From assembly GCA_040218415.1 (NCBI GenBank), contig JAVJRN010000010.1, forward strand, positions 68,183 to 132,182: a DNA stretch of 64,000 nt. Direction: 5' to 3'. Position 1 is the stretch's first letter; each line of letters begins with the position of its first letter. This document shows, one piece after another, positions 55,268-64,000 of the stretch. A program made the translations under genes and the position numbers. The notes below the pieces were generated by a model, which saw only the letters and a list, made by a program, of their open reading frames with translations, was not told where the DNA came from and did not search any database. This DNA comes from JAVJRN01 sp040218415 (GTDB lineage: Bacteria > Bacteroidota > Bacteroidia > Cytophagales > Cyclobacteriaceae).

Positions 55268-56086
55268 TTAAAAATGAACTTTTTGAGATGAAACAGGCGT
55301 GTCAAAAAATTGGACAGCTTTTTCGTTAAATATAGTTGTATCATCAGTAGTGAGGAAATTAATTTTCGATGATTTTGAACATCTCTCTTCAATTTCTGGA
55401 TGACGGATCAGATAATCAACCAAACTTGAGGCAATTATTGGGCCTTGGCTAAGAATTTCAATGTTTTTCGGAGTGTGTTGTTCTATTAGTTTGGTCAATA
55501 AAGGATAATGCGTGCAGGCAAGCAAGAGGACGTCTATTTTACGATCAAGGCATAACAACTCGGTCAAATATTTTTTCACGAAATATTCAGCGCCTTCGCC
55601 ATTTACTTCGCCTGCTTCAACCAAAGGAACCCACAACGGACAAGCTTGCTGAAATACTTGAATTGTAGCATCTTGTTTTTTAATTTCAAGGAGGTAAGAG
55701 TCTGATTTTACCGTTCCAACGGTACCAACTATACCTACATGCTTGGAGTTTGACTTTTGCCCGATGATTTCGGCGGTTGGCCTAATCACTCCGAGCACTC
55801 GTTTTTCTGGAGCAATGCGTGGTAAATCGCGTTGCTGGATTGTTCTTAGAGCTTTAGCGGAAGCGGTATTACAAGCGAGTATGACCAAGTGACAACCTTT
55901 ATCAAACAAGAACTTGACGGCTTCAAGGGTGTATTCATAAATAGTTTCAAATGATCTCGGACCGTAAGGTGTACGCGCATTATCGCCCAAGTATAAGAAA
56001 TCATAATTGGGTAATTTTTCTTTTAGTGACTTTAAAACGGTAAGCCCACCATACCCTGAATCAAATACGCCAATCGGACCCATCAA
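55268..56086 (-). CDS. murI: Glutamate racemase
   Basis: A 272-residue enzyme making D-glutamate for peptidoglycan. The catalytic cysteines are in LACNTASAKALR (about 70-80) and LLLACTHYPLL (about 187-197). GVFDSGYGGLTVL at the N-terminus is a family hallmark. Confidence 0.94.
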   Translation of the reverse strand: MMGPIGVFDSGYGGLTVLKSLKEKLPNYDFLYLGDNARTPYGPRSFETIYEYTLEAVKFLFDKGCHLVILACNTASAKALRTIQQRDLPRIAPEKRVLGVIRPTAEIIGQKSNSKHVGIVGTVGTVKSDSYLLEIKKQDATIQVFQQACPLWVPLVEAGEVNGEGAEYFVKKYLTELLCLDRKIDVLLLACTHYPLLTKLIEQHTPKNIEILSQGPIIASSLVDYLIRHPEIEERCSKSSKINFLTTDDTTIFNEKAVQFFDTPVSSQKVHF

Positions 56087-56089
56087 TGA

Positions 56090-56632
56090 TTAGAAAGGTA
56101 GACTATCCACGATCTCTTGCATTTTGCTGGTAGTATATACGCCAGATGTAGTATATACAATTTTTCCATTTTCGTCTAAAACATAAAAGTAGGGAACTTT
56201 TTTACCATCAAAATCTAATGCGCTTTCATATTCTTTGATACTTCCGTTGTAAAAAAGCACATAAGGGTGAAGCCGCTCATCGATATCCTTTTCAACATTT
56301 TCCATTACTTTTTTGTAAGCGACTCTTTTTGCCCCAGTAAACATTGGGATGAAATACACATTTACGTCGTAGCTAACATCAAAAATGGAGGGTTCTTTTT
56401 CTTTGTCTAGGAATAGATTATAGGTTGGGCTAAACCATGTCTTTAAATAGTCCTCTGCTTTTTTAGAGTAGGCCATACCGATAAGGGTATACTTGCCACG
56501 TGTGCTTTTAGGAATCAGTACTTCATTATGACTTAAATTTTCTCCCTCTAAGTCGGGGAAAGTTTTGCCTATTTGGGCATTGGACTCAAAGAGGCAGCAA
56601 ATTGAAAATATAAGTACAGCTAAATATTTCAT
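56090..56632 (-). CDS. Exported thioredoxin-fold-like protein
   Basis: A 180-residue protein. The ATG at 56632 gives a signal peptide (MKYLAVLIFSICCLFESNAQ); the longer frame from 56683 adds 17 residues without logic. The body (IGKTFPDLEGENLSHNEV, then VPYFYVLDENGKIVYTTSG) resembles a peroxiredoxin or Atp10-like thioredoxin fold lacking the CxxC motif. Function unknown. Four bases from murI, same strand. Confidence 0.6.
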   Translation of the reverse strand: MKYLAVLIFSICCLFESNAQIGKTFPDLEGENLSHNEVLIPKSTRGKYTLIGMAYSKKAEDYLKTWFSPTYNLFLDKEKEPSIFDVSYDVNVYFIPMFTGAKRVAYKKVMENVEKDIDERLHPYVLFYNGSIKEYESALDFDGKKVPYFYVLDENGKIVYTTSGVYTTSKMQEIVDSLPF

Positions 56633-56683
56633 ATTACAGATTTTTAAATGAATCAGATCGTATTGTTCGTTTGCGCAATGCAA

Positions 56684-57132
56684 TCAAGCAACGAATCTAA
56701 TGATTCAACGACTCAATTCTATATTTCGGATATTGAAAGTGCTATTTGTAGTAAAACTATTGTAGAACAAGTGAAAGTTCTGAGATCTTAAAAAGTGATT
56801 TGTTTCCAAACATGTGTTTCTTGGGTGATTTTCCATAGTGCATTTTTAAAAGTTGTATTTCCCTGAACAGCGCGAAAATTCAGAAAATCAACATATGATT
56901 TGAAATTTCATAAAAAAAATATTTGTAACAACTTAGTTTTCAAGGCTTTGTGAAGTTGAAAAATTTCTTTTCAATCGAAGGAAGTTTGTTAACATTAACA
57001 GAATAGAATATATCTAGGCCTTAAATCAAACGCGAGTCACCAACGTTCTTTGAGATTAAATTTTGATGATTTCGGTAACCTTTACCGTTTAATGGAGTAA
57101 AACTATCAGGGTCAAAAAAAATCACTAGTCAT
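56684..57132. other. Gap of about 450 bases with a possible tiny ORF
   Basis: A 47-codon plus-strand frame (56648-56791, starting MNQIVLFVCAMQSSNESN) begins in front of the divergent gene and could be a small lipoprotein-like peptide, but evidence is thin. The rest holds no recognised feature. A promoter for the gene at 57133 probably lies in it. Confidence 0.3.
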
Positions 57133-57588
57133 ATGTTCAGTTTTTTAAAGAGCAAAAAAAAATCATTTAAGGCAAATTGTCAGCTATCAAATATGCCGTT
57201 GGATAAAGAATCTGCTTACTTGATTACTACAGCAGATGTAATTAGGTCAAAAAAGTTTTGGGACAATAAGATGACTGAGCCTGATACAATGACTTATACT
57301 GAAGCGCATTTTAAAACTGGGGACAAAACCGCGACCAGTATCAGGGGAATGATATTTAAAAAATATAGTGCCGAAGATAAGCCATGGATTATCTCAGATG
57401 CTCATTTACATTTATTTGATATTGACGAAAATGAAGCGAAAAAAATGGCCGTAGCTTGGTGGGAGAGTCAAGGAAAAAATGTGCCTTCAGCGGCTAATGA
57501 TTCACTTTCCAATTTGAAAGAAGACGAGTATAATGCATTAAAAGAATATGCGATAATGAGTGCAGGAAAATCAAGGGTCATTATCTGA
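57133..57588 (+). CDS. Hypothetical protein
   Basis: A 151-residue soluble protein with a basic N-terminus (MFSFLKSKKKSFKANCQ), then a compact alpha/beta region (about 25-110) with YLITTADVIRSKKFWDN and WIISDAHLHLFDIDE. No family is recognised. It stands alone and ends in a good terminator. Confidence 0.6.
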   Translation: MFSFLKSKKKSFKANCQLSNMPLDKESAYLITTADVIRSKKFWDNKMTEPDTMTYTEAHFKTGDKTATSIRGMIFKKYSAEDKPWIISDAHLHLFDIDENEAKKMAVAWWESQGKNVPSAANDSLSNLKEDEYNALKEYAIMSAGKSRVII

Positions 57589-57620
57589 TCAATTGATTAA
57601 GGAAATAGGATTAATGAAAT

Positions 57621-57648
57621 AAAAAAAGCGACGTTAGTCGCTTTTTTT
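57621..57648 (+). terminator. Intrinsic terminator after the hypothetical gene
   Basis: A-rich start, 6-bp stem AGCGAC / GTCGCT with loop GTTA, then seven T residues. The flanking A and T runs extend the pairing to about 12 bp and make it bidirectional. Confidence 0.85.
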
Positions 57649-58233
57649 ATTTTCAGTTTTAGTTTTCGAAATACTTGAATCTGTTTTGCCTGCGCATCAC
57701 AAACTTCCAGATACTTTCTGTCAAATCATCGAAAGCATGATGTATAATATTTGTTAAATTTTTGAAGTGATTTTGCTTTTTTACCTTGTTCATCTGTTCG
57801 CTGGTTATATTTTTTGTCTAATACGTTGTTCGTCGTTGGGTTAAATATATACATATCAACGAATGCAAAAGGTGTCGGGTTAATGAGATTTCGTTGAATC
57901 GGTGCAAATAGGCTATGAATCGGAATATTATTGATATAGAATGAAAATTTAAAATTTTCATTGGATCTTTTTAATAACGACCGAATACTCACTTATTTAT
58001 TCTATGAAATGACCCTTTAACTGGCTATTATGCATGGTTGAATAATTTAGTTGGGTTCACTTTGCTTACTTTGAAGTTGGGTAGGATCTTAATGACCATA
58101 GCGATTCCAATGCTGATGATTGTGGGGGTAAACAATTGAAAAATAGACATATAAACACTATAAGCAAATCAATATTTTTTAGTCTAAATGAAACTACGAA
58201 TAGTAATAATTGATCTTATTGTCTTCTGAGATT
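57649..58233. other. Region of about 580 bases with degraded fragments
   Basis: It holds the permease-tail relic (58028-58150) and an 88-codon minus-strand frame (57726-57992) with coding-like text such as FSFYINNIPIHSLFAPI and VDMYIFNPTTNNV. That frame has no recognised family and may be a remnant. No other feature is seen. Confidence 0.35.
58028..58150 (-). pseudogene. FtsX-type ABC permease C-terminal relic
   Basis: A 40-codon minus-strand stretch (MSIFQLFTPTIISIGIAMVI, then KILPNFKVSKVNP) matches the last transmembrane helix and the VNP tail of MacB/FtsX permeases. A stop lies upstream in frame. It sits downstream of the intact permease gene and looks like the end of a lost paralog. Confidence 0.4.
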
Positions 58234-60636
58234 TTACTCATATCTGAGAGAGTGGATTGGGTTTGCATTAGCCGCTTTGTATGACCTGAAGGAAACCGTA
58301 CCCATGGCAATTATGAAAGAGAGCACGAACGATATCACAAAGTATAAGAAGCTAACTTCTATGCGATATGCAAACTCTGCCAACCAAAAGTCCATCATAT
58401 AGTAGGCAATAGGCGCGGATATTGCGAAAGCGATAGTGAGCAGTACAGCATATTCTTTCGCAAATGTGATAAGTATATGAGTGATAGATGCACCGAAAAC
58501 TTTTTTGATTCCTATGGTTTTAGCATTTCTATTGACCATGAAAGAGACTAAGCCGTACAGGCCTAATATGCTCAGGAGTATGCAAAGTCCAGCAACAACG
58601 GATAGGACAGTTTGCAAAATGTTTTCAACAATGTAGCCTTGTTGGATAGTTTCGTCCAAGACACTGATTTCAAAAATATCATTCGGATAAAATTTACGGA
58701 ATGTAGCTTTAAGGTCATCGATATGACTTGCGGGATTTCCATCTGCAATTTTTATGCTGAGTTGTTCCATCATTTGTGGTTTATAAGTGAGAATAGATGG
58801 TTTCATACCATCTGATAAGATTCTATTGTTGAAATTATCAACAACCCCAACTATTTTAATTTCTTCGCTCCCAAGTGATATCCATTGTCCAATCGCCTCT
58901 TCAGGTGTCCAACCCAGTGATTCTGCCAATTTTCTGGTCACCATTCCATCGTAAATGGTATCATTGATTGTTTTTGCTGAAATATTTTTCCCAGCTATTA
59001 ATGGAATTTCATAGAAATCAATGTAATTCTCATCAACAAATTTCCGGTTAGCATTATTGCCATCGAGTATTTCTTCCCCCTTTTTAAAATAGCTACTATT
59101 CCAATTGTTTCTAATGGCAAGTGGAGCACTGAATGCTTGTGCTACCTTACTTACATAGCTTTTCGCTTCGTATTCATTAGCAATTGCATTCAGCTTTTCC
59201 GAAGATCCATTTGGAAATTCTATGTTAATAACATTCTGATCATTGAATCCTAAATCTGAGGACTTGATATAATCCATTTGTGCGGCAATAATCACGGTAC
59301 ATATTAAGATCGCATTTGTAAAGGCGAGTTGAGCGATTACTAAGGTGCGTCGAAGATTTAAGTTGCCACTTCCTTTTTTGATGTTAATCTCATTGTGTAA
59401 CGCCTTTATCGGTTGGTATCCAGCCAATATTACTGACGGATAAAAGCCAGCGAGAAATGTTATAAATAGTGACATTAATACGGCAAATCCAATCACATCT
59501 ATAGAATATTTTAAGTTGTATTCTATGATGGTGATGAAGGCATTGAATTCTACAATGAAAATTTGTCCTAATGTGAAGCCGATGATCATCGATAAAATAA
59601 CGACAGAAAACGTTTCTGTCATAAATTGGACAATCAATTGTGATTTTCTGCTTCCGAGGGTTTTTCGTATGCCTATTTCTTTGGCTCTTGTTATAGCCTG
59701 TGCGGTAGAAAGATTTACAAAGTTGAGGCAGGCTATCCCCATTATAAGACTGCCTAAAACCATAAAAGCCATCATCAGTAAACGGGGCGTATTGTAGCTT
59801 ATGCTTCCGTAGCGTTCATCGGTATGCACTTCGCTTAATGGCTGCAAATGCATTTTAATTTTTTGCTGCTCTTCGTCAGTAAGATATTTCGCCATCATTT
59901 CATCAAGTTTTGCTTCGAGCTGAGTGACATCTGTTTTTTCATGAGTAAGCACATAGGCGTTGTAAGCCCAGGTCATTCCCCATTGGTCTTTGAACAAACT
60001 GGGTTGTCTTATTCTAAGCGTAGCTAATGAAATGATAATTTCAAACGGGTGATTAATATTTCCGGGAGGCGTGGAGACAATACCAACAATTTCTAGCTTT
60101 TCATTTTGGTTGATGGTGATAATTTGGCCAAGAGGATTGCTTTCGCCAAAATATTTTTCGCTCATTTCCTTTGAAATCATCGCCTTATAGGGCGTATTTA
60201 AAATTTCCGCACCTTCCCCAGTAATGATCTCAAAATCAAAAGTGGAGAAAAAAGAGGGCTCGGTATAAATGACTTTGTCTTCTTTAAAAACTCGAAGCGT
60301 ATTATACGCATCTGTCAAAACGACTCTTTCCTCCACTGGACCATGTATTTGAACAATCTCTTCAAAGTCAGGAATGTCTCTAATTATAGCATCGCCCGTA
60401 GGATAGGGGATTATTCCATTATAGCTAACGCCATAATCCCCGTAATAATGCCTTGTAACTCGGTAAATGTTGTTGGCTTTGCTATGAAAATCGTCAAAAG
60501 AATATTCAAAATTGATAATTGTAAACACAAAAAGGCAGCATGCCATTCCAACCCCTAGTCCAAATACATTAAGAAAAGTATTGAGCTTATTTTTTCTGAA
60601 ATTTCGAAAGGCAGTAATGAGGTGATTTTTAAGCAT
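58234..60636 (-). CDS. MacB/FtsX-family ABC transporter permease
   Basis: An 800-residue inner-membrane protein. It has an N-terminal MacB core-like periplasmic domain (about 20-245), a first FtsX block of three helices (about 290-405), a second periplasmic domain (about 440-665) and a final FtsX block (about 680-800) ending AANANPIHSLRYE. Such duplicated permeases are abundant in Bacteroidota and act with a separate ATPase, not seen here, in export or envelope stress. Divergent to the sigma54 regulator pair. Confidence 0.9.
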   Translation of the reverse strand: MLKNHLITAFRNFRKNKLNTFLNVFGLGVGMACCLFVFTIINFEYSFDDFHSKANNIYRVTRHYYGDYGVSYNGIIPYPTGDAIIRDIPDFEEIVQIHGPVEERVVLTDAYNTLRVFKEDKVIYTEPSFFSTFDFEIITGEGAEILNTPYKAMISKEMSEKYFGESNPLGQIITINQNEKLEIVGIVSTPPGNINHPFEIIISLATLRIRQPSLFKDQWGMTWAYNAYVLTHEKTDVTQLEAKLDEMMAKYLTDEEQQKIKMHLQPLSEVHTDERYGSISYNTPRLLMMAFMVLGSLIMGIACLNFVNLSTAQAITRAKEIGIRKTLGSRKSQLIVQFMTETFSVVILSMIIGFTLGQIFIVEFNAFITIIEYNLKYSIDVIGFAVLMSLFITFLAGFYPSVILAGYQPIKALHNEINIKKGSGNLNLRRTLVIAQLAFTNAILICTVIIAAQMDYIKSSDLGFNDQNVINIEFPNGSSEKLNAIANEYEAKSYVSKVAQAFSAPLAIRNNWNSSYFKKGEEILDGNNANRKFVDENYIDFYEIPLIAGKNISAKTINDTIYDGMVTRKLAESLGWTPEEAIGQWISLGSEEIKIVGVVDNFNNRILSDGMKPSILTYKPQMMEQLSIKIADGNPASHIDDLKATFRKFYPNDIFEISVLDETIQQGYIVENILQTVLSVVAGLCILLSILGLYGLVSFMVNRNAKTIGIKKVFGASITHILITFAKEYAVLLTIAFAISAPIAYYMMDFWLAEFAYRIEVSFLYFVISFVLSFIIAMGTVSFRSYKAANANPIHSLRYE

Positions 60637-60668
60637 TGTTCCTTATTTAATTTGTTAGTAATAGACGT

Positions 60669-60683
60669 GTCAATACAGTGCCA
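60669..60683 (-). promoter_or_regulatory. Sigma54-like promoter element before the permease gene
   Basis: On the minus strand TGGCAC is followed by TGTA and TTGAC, close to the TGGCAC-N5-TTGC consensus but one base short in spacing and imperfect at -12. It lies 33 bases before the permease start, beside a gene for a sigma54-activating regulator. Confidence 0.3.
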
Positions 60684-60879
60684 TAACTTTAATTACCTGT
60701 TTATTAGGTGTTTATATATTTATTGAAGCGATTGTGTTGTTTCATATCGGAACAATTTGTTGTTTTACAATGAAACACTATTTTTCGAAGATGAGCGCTT
60801 ATCTTCATTTTTCGAATCGTATCTGCATTGTAAATCAAAAGATAAATCATAAAATTTCGATCATAAACACGTTTCAAAT

Positions 60880-62250
60880 TTGAAAAAGAAAGGCTATATA
60901 CTTATTGTCGATGACGATCCTGATGTGCTGCATACTGCGAAGTTGATTCTAAAGAAAGCGTATGATCGAGTGGAAGTAGAGAGTTCCCCAGTTCGATTAG
61001 AATCAATCTTAAAGAAGGAAGATATTGATTTGGTTATTCTTGACATGAATTTTAAAATAGGAGCGACTACTGGAAACGAAGGCTTGTTTTGGTTGAAAAG
61101 AATTAAGGAAATTTCACCTGAAACGTATGTTTTAATGAATACGGCCTATGGTGACATTAATCTTGCAGTAGAAGCCATGAAGCTAGGAGCTGTGGACTTT
61201 TTAGTCAAACCTTGGGAAAAGGAAAAGTTCATTACCACAGTCAATACGGTGTTTCAATTATCTCAATCAAATAAGAAAATAAACCAGCTTGAAAGAAAGC
61301 AATCGGTGCTCACTCAGGACTTAGATGCTGGCTTTACAGAACTAATTACCAAAAGTTCTTCAATGAAGCCGGTTTTAGAAATTATCCGAAAGGTGGCTGC
61401 AACGGACGCTTCTGTTTTGATTTTGGGAGAAAATGGAACTGGCAAGGAGCTTATTGCTCGAGAGATTCACCGATCTTCTCATCGTGCTCAGGAGTCACTC
61501 GTCAAAGTTGATTTAGGAGCCCTACCTGAAAGTCTTTTTGAGTCGGAACTTTTTGGGCATGTTAAAGGAGCATTTACGGATGCTAAAGAAGATAGAGCCG
61601 GACGCTTTGAAATTGCTGATGGAGGAAGCTTATTTCTTGATGAGATTGGGAATTTGAGCCTCATGATGCAAATGAAGTTGTTGTCGGTTCTTCAAAATAG
61701 ATGGCTCAATAGGGTAGGTTCCAGTAGGTCTGTTCCATTTGATATTCGCTTAATTAGTGCAACCAATAGGCCAATTAATGACATGGTTGCCGCTTCAACT
61801 TTTAGGCAAGACTTGCTTTATAGAATTAATACTGTGGAGTTGGAGTTGCCGCCACTGAGAGAAAGGCGCGAGGATATTCCGTTGTTGGTTGGTCATTATT
61901 TGACCGTATACAGCGAAAAATACAACAAGCAAGGGATGACTGTCGATGAACGTGCTTTTAAAAAATTGGGTCTTTACCCTTGGCCCGGAAATATTCGTGA
62001 ATTGCAACATGCTGTAGAACGAGCGGTGATCATGTCGGAGGGTAATAAAATTAATGCAGAAAATATATTGCCTGCCTCGAAACGAGTAGCCCCCAAAACA
62101 AGTAATTCTGTGAAAGTGGAAGATGTTGAAAAAAATGCCATTCAGAGAGCTATTGAAATGTGTGGTGGAAATCTAAGTCAAGCTGCCGAAGAATTGGGTA
62201 TTGGAAGAACAACCCTTTATCGAAAAATGAAAAAATATGGACTTGATTAA
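60880..62250 (+). CDS. Sigma54-dependent response regulator (NtrC family)
   Basis: A 456-residue regulator. Receiver domain (about 5-120) with phospho-acceptor Asp55 in LVILDMNF, AAA+ domain (about 150-370) with Walker A GENGTGKE and GAFTDA (a frequent Bacteroidota variant of the sigma54-contact GAFTGA loop), and a Fis-type helix-turn-helix (about 415-456, GGNLSQAAEELGIGRTTLY). Starts at TTG. Followed by its kinase gene. Confidence 0.93.
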   Translation: MKKKGYILIVDDDPDVLHTAKLILKKAYDRVEVESSPVRLESILKKEDIDLVILDMNFKIGATTGNEGLFWLKRIKEISPETYVLMNTAYGDINLAVEAMKLGAVDFLVKPWEKEKFITTVNTVFQLSQSNKKINQLERKQSVLTQDLDAGFTELITKSSSMKPVLEIIRKVAATDASVLILGENGTGKELIAREIHRSSHRAQESLVKVDLGALPESLFESELFGHVKGAFTDAKEDRAGRFEIADGGSLFLDEIGNLSLMMQMKLLSVLQNRWLNRVGSSRSVPFDIRLISATNRPINDMVAASTFRQDLLYRINTVELELPPLRERREDIPLLVGHYLTVYSEKYNKQGMTVDERAFKKLGLYPWPGNIRELQHAVERAVIMSEGNKINAENILPASKRVAPKTSNSVKVEDVEKNAIQRAIEMCGGNLSQAAEELGIGRTTLYRKMKKYGLD

Positions 62251-62329
62251 AACTAGATGATAGAGAAGGACTTGTCCCCGTTTTTTGAATCGATAGCCTC
62301 CTTTTGCTTAGCATAAATTACTTTTAGCC

Positions 62330-63682
62330 ATGACCAAGTTCAGGATCAATGTTATCGTGAGAGTTTTTCTGACTCTCGCCTTTGGGTTTTCCGCCTTCGT
62401 GATTATTGTAGAAACACCATTTTGGCCATTGGGCTGTTGGCTTGTGCTTTTCACCATTGTGACTACAATCAATTTGATATACTATGTGGAAAAATCGGAG
62501 AGGGAATTATCCGATTTTTTAATGGCCATAAAGCAGCATGATTTTACCACTAACTATTCCATTACAAAGCCCAGCGAAAAGAAACTACATCAGGCGTTTA
62601 ACATTATAACGCGAGAGTTTGTCGCTATTCGAGGTGAGAAAGAGTCTAATTATCATTTTTTAAAAACAGTGGTTGAGCATAGCGGCGTACCATTGATCGC
62701 TTATAATCAGGATAAAGAGCAATTGATCTTGGCCAATAAAGCGGTCAAAGATCTTTTTCATTTGCCGCACTTCACCAAACTCAGTTCATTGAGTCGTATC
62801 AGCCCTGAATTAGTGGCAAAGATCCGAGAATTAGCCACTGATGAGAAAGTTTTGATAAAAGTAACTATCAATGACGAATCGCTCTATTTGTCTATTACGG
62901 TGAAGGAGTTGGTGTTGCAATCTAGACTACTCAAGGTGGTGGCATTTCACAATATCAACGCTGAATTAGAGCAACAAGAAGTTGAGTCATGGCAAAAACT
63001 TATCAGAGTACTTACTCATGAGATTAAGAATTCGGTCATTCCAATTTCTACGCTTGCTGAGGTGATTAATGATATGTTTAAAGACTTGGAGGAGGCTAAT
63101 CAATCGATAAGAGACATGGGAGAAGAGGATATTGATGATTTGGCACTAAGCATCAAAACCATTGAAAAGCGAAGTAAAGGGCTCGTGAAATTTGTGACTT
63201 CTTACGGTAATTTGGCAAAAGTGCCTAAACCAAAATTTGAAAAGTGCGAATTGACCAATTTGGTGCGAGGCATAGTTCAATTAGAAGATGCTTTTCTGAA
63301 AAAGAACAAGATTAAAGTCACCACAAATCTTCCCACCTCGCAATTTCTGGTGAATATTGATCAAGAAATGATTGAGCAGGTAGTGATTAATCTTATAAAA
63401 AATGCGGTAGAGGCCATCATAGAATCTCGAATTCCGGATGGTCACATAGTTGTCAGTTTAGTTAAAAACCCGCATCTATTAAGTTTGGAAATAAGTGATA
63501 ATGGACCGGGTATTGATCAGGAAACGCTCGATAATATTTTTGTACCTTTTTTTACAACCAAGAAAGAAGGGTCTGGCATAGGACTAAGTTTATCAAAGCA
63601 AATAATGCGTGCTCATAGAGGAAATATCAAAGTGCGATCAGAGGTAGGAAACGGCACCACCTTCGAGTTAACATTCAGATAA
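62330..63682 (+). CDS. Sensor histidine kinase
   Basis: A 450-residue membrane kinase. Two N-terminal transmembrane helices (about 8-52), a linker with a PAS-like domain (about 110-205), phospho-acceptor His230 in VLTHEIKNSVIPIS, and an HATPase domain with the N box NLIKNAVEAI, DNGPGI, and FFTTKKEGSGIGLSL. It is the cognate kinase of the regulator 79 bases upstream. Confidence 0.93.
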   Translation: MTKFRINVIVRVFLTLAFGFSAFVIIVETPFWPLGCWLVLFTIVTTINLIYYVEKSERELSDFLMAIKQHDFTTNYSITKPSEKKLHQAFNIITREFVAIRGEKESNYHFLKTVVEHSGVPLIAYNQDKEQLILANKAVKDLFHLPHFTKLSSLSRISPELVAKIRELATDEKVLIKVTINDESLYLSITVKELVLQSRLLKVVAFHNINAELEQQEVESWQKLIRVLTHEIKNSVIPISTLAEVINDMFKDLEEANQSIRDMGEEDIDDLALSIKTIEKRSKGLVKFVTSYGNLAKVPKPKFEKCELTNLVRGIVQLEDAFLKKNKIKVTTNLPTSQFLVNIDQEMIEQVVINLIKNAVEAIIESRIPDGHIVVSLVKNPHLLSLEISDNGPGIDQETLDNIFVPFFTTKKEGSGIGLSLSKQIMRAHRGNIKVRSEVGNGTTFELTFR

Positions 63683-63780
63683 TCAATGATATTACACGGA
63701 ATTATTGACGATCTGTGAGAAATGGTTGTTGTTTTTAGCAGGTCAAATAAATTGAAACTTTCCTCCAAATGTCTCCTGAG

Positions 63781-64000
63781 CTATTTCATCGTAATGTTGG
63801 GGTCCACAATATCATAGTCGTTTTTTTGCTGCATGTGCCGTGGAATATTGTCTAGTATATATGACTTTAACAACTCCACATGTCGATTATTCTCTTGATT
63901 AGGAGTCACGATGATGCCAATTTCCCGCGCCTTCGGTTTCCCGCTAATCTCTTTTAAGTTTTCCTCTTGATATTCATTGAGACTCAGCGTCGTTAATTCC
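63781..64000 (-). CDS. Partial gene, C-terminal end
   Basis: The minus strand is open for 72 codons from the window edge to the stop at 63781-63783. It reads LTTLSLNEYQEENLKEISGK near the edge and ends QQKNDYDIVDPNITMK. The 5' part is outside the window. The family is not recognised. Confidence 0.5.
   Translation of the reverse strand, partial: ELTTLSLNEYQEENLKEISGKPKAREIGIIVTPNQENNRHVELLKSYILDNIPRHMQQKNDYDIVDPNITMK

Noticed and set aside
60669..60683. Firm call of a sigma54 promoter
   Set aside because: The spacing to the -12 element is one base short and TTGC is not present, so it is kept only as a weak candidate.
1..64000. tRNA, rRNA, CRISPR array or prophage
   Set aside because: No cloverleaf-like GTTCGA-type sequences in gaps, no regularly spaced repeats, and no phage structural genes were seen on reading both strands.

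Overview
The window looks like a chromosomal segment of a marine member of the Bacteroidota, probably order Cytophagales. The signs are SusC/SusD pairs, type IX secretion (T9SS) C-terminal sorting domains, lipoproteins with acidic residues after the cysteine, weak ribosome binding sites, AT-rich DNA, and an arsenosugar ArsS gene. No rRNA, tRNA or CRISPR array was seen.

Region 1 (1-2.6 kb) and region 3 (37.7-64 kb) are ordinary chromosome. Region 1 has a DUF4139 protein and an exopolyphosphatase facing each other. Region 3 carries an acyl-CoA carboxylase subunit, an M42 peptidase, a BtuF-like protein, an SPFH protein followed by two overlapping tiny genes (one a ribbon-helix-helix protein), an M28 peptidase, arsS with its peroxidase-like partner, aroA, aroB, proline dehydrogenase, lysS, a HAD phosphatase, a GNAT acetyltransferase, murI, an FtsX/MacB-type permease, and a sigma54 response regulator with its histidine kinase.

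Region 2 (about 2.8-37.5 kb) is a large alginate utilisation locus. It has two paralogous FadR-type GntR regulators, a PKD surface lipoprotein, an unclassified beta-helix enzyme, SusC, SusD, a PL17 oligoalginate lyase, KdgF, an MFS hexuronate transporter, a DEH-reductase-like SDR, KdgK, a PL6 lyase, GH88, GH2, an outer-membrane barrel protein, a secreted tandem PL7 lyase, a secreted modular PL6 lyase and a two-domain PL6 lipoprotein. The inferred flow is: secreted PL7/PL6 enzymes cut alginate; SusCD imports oligomers; PL6/PL17 release unsaturated monouronate in the periplasm; the MFS carrier imports it; KdgF, the SDR and KdgK yield KDPG. A KDPG aldolase is not in the window. A palindrome related to ATTGGTTGACCAAT lies before both gntR genes, before susC and in the divergent PL7/PL6 promoter, and probably defines the regulon.

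The locus lies between two decayed ISAs1-type transposase ends in the same orientation (about 2803-3195 and 37201-37492). An identical 13-base sequence lies just outside each. This suggests acquisition or rearrangement as an island. GH88 and GH2 genes and the unclassified beta-helix protein are not needed for pure alginate and hint at an additional or mixed uronate substrate. Several decayed genes (IS3 transposase, a small membrane protein, permease tail) are also present.
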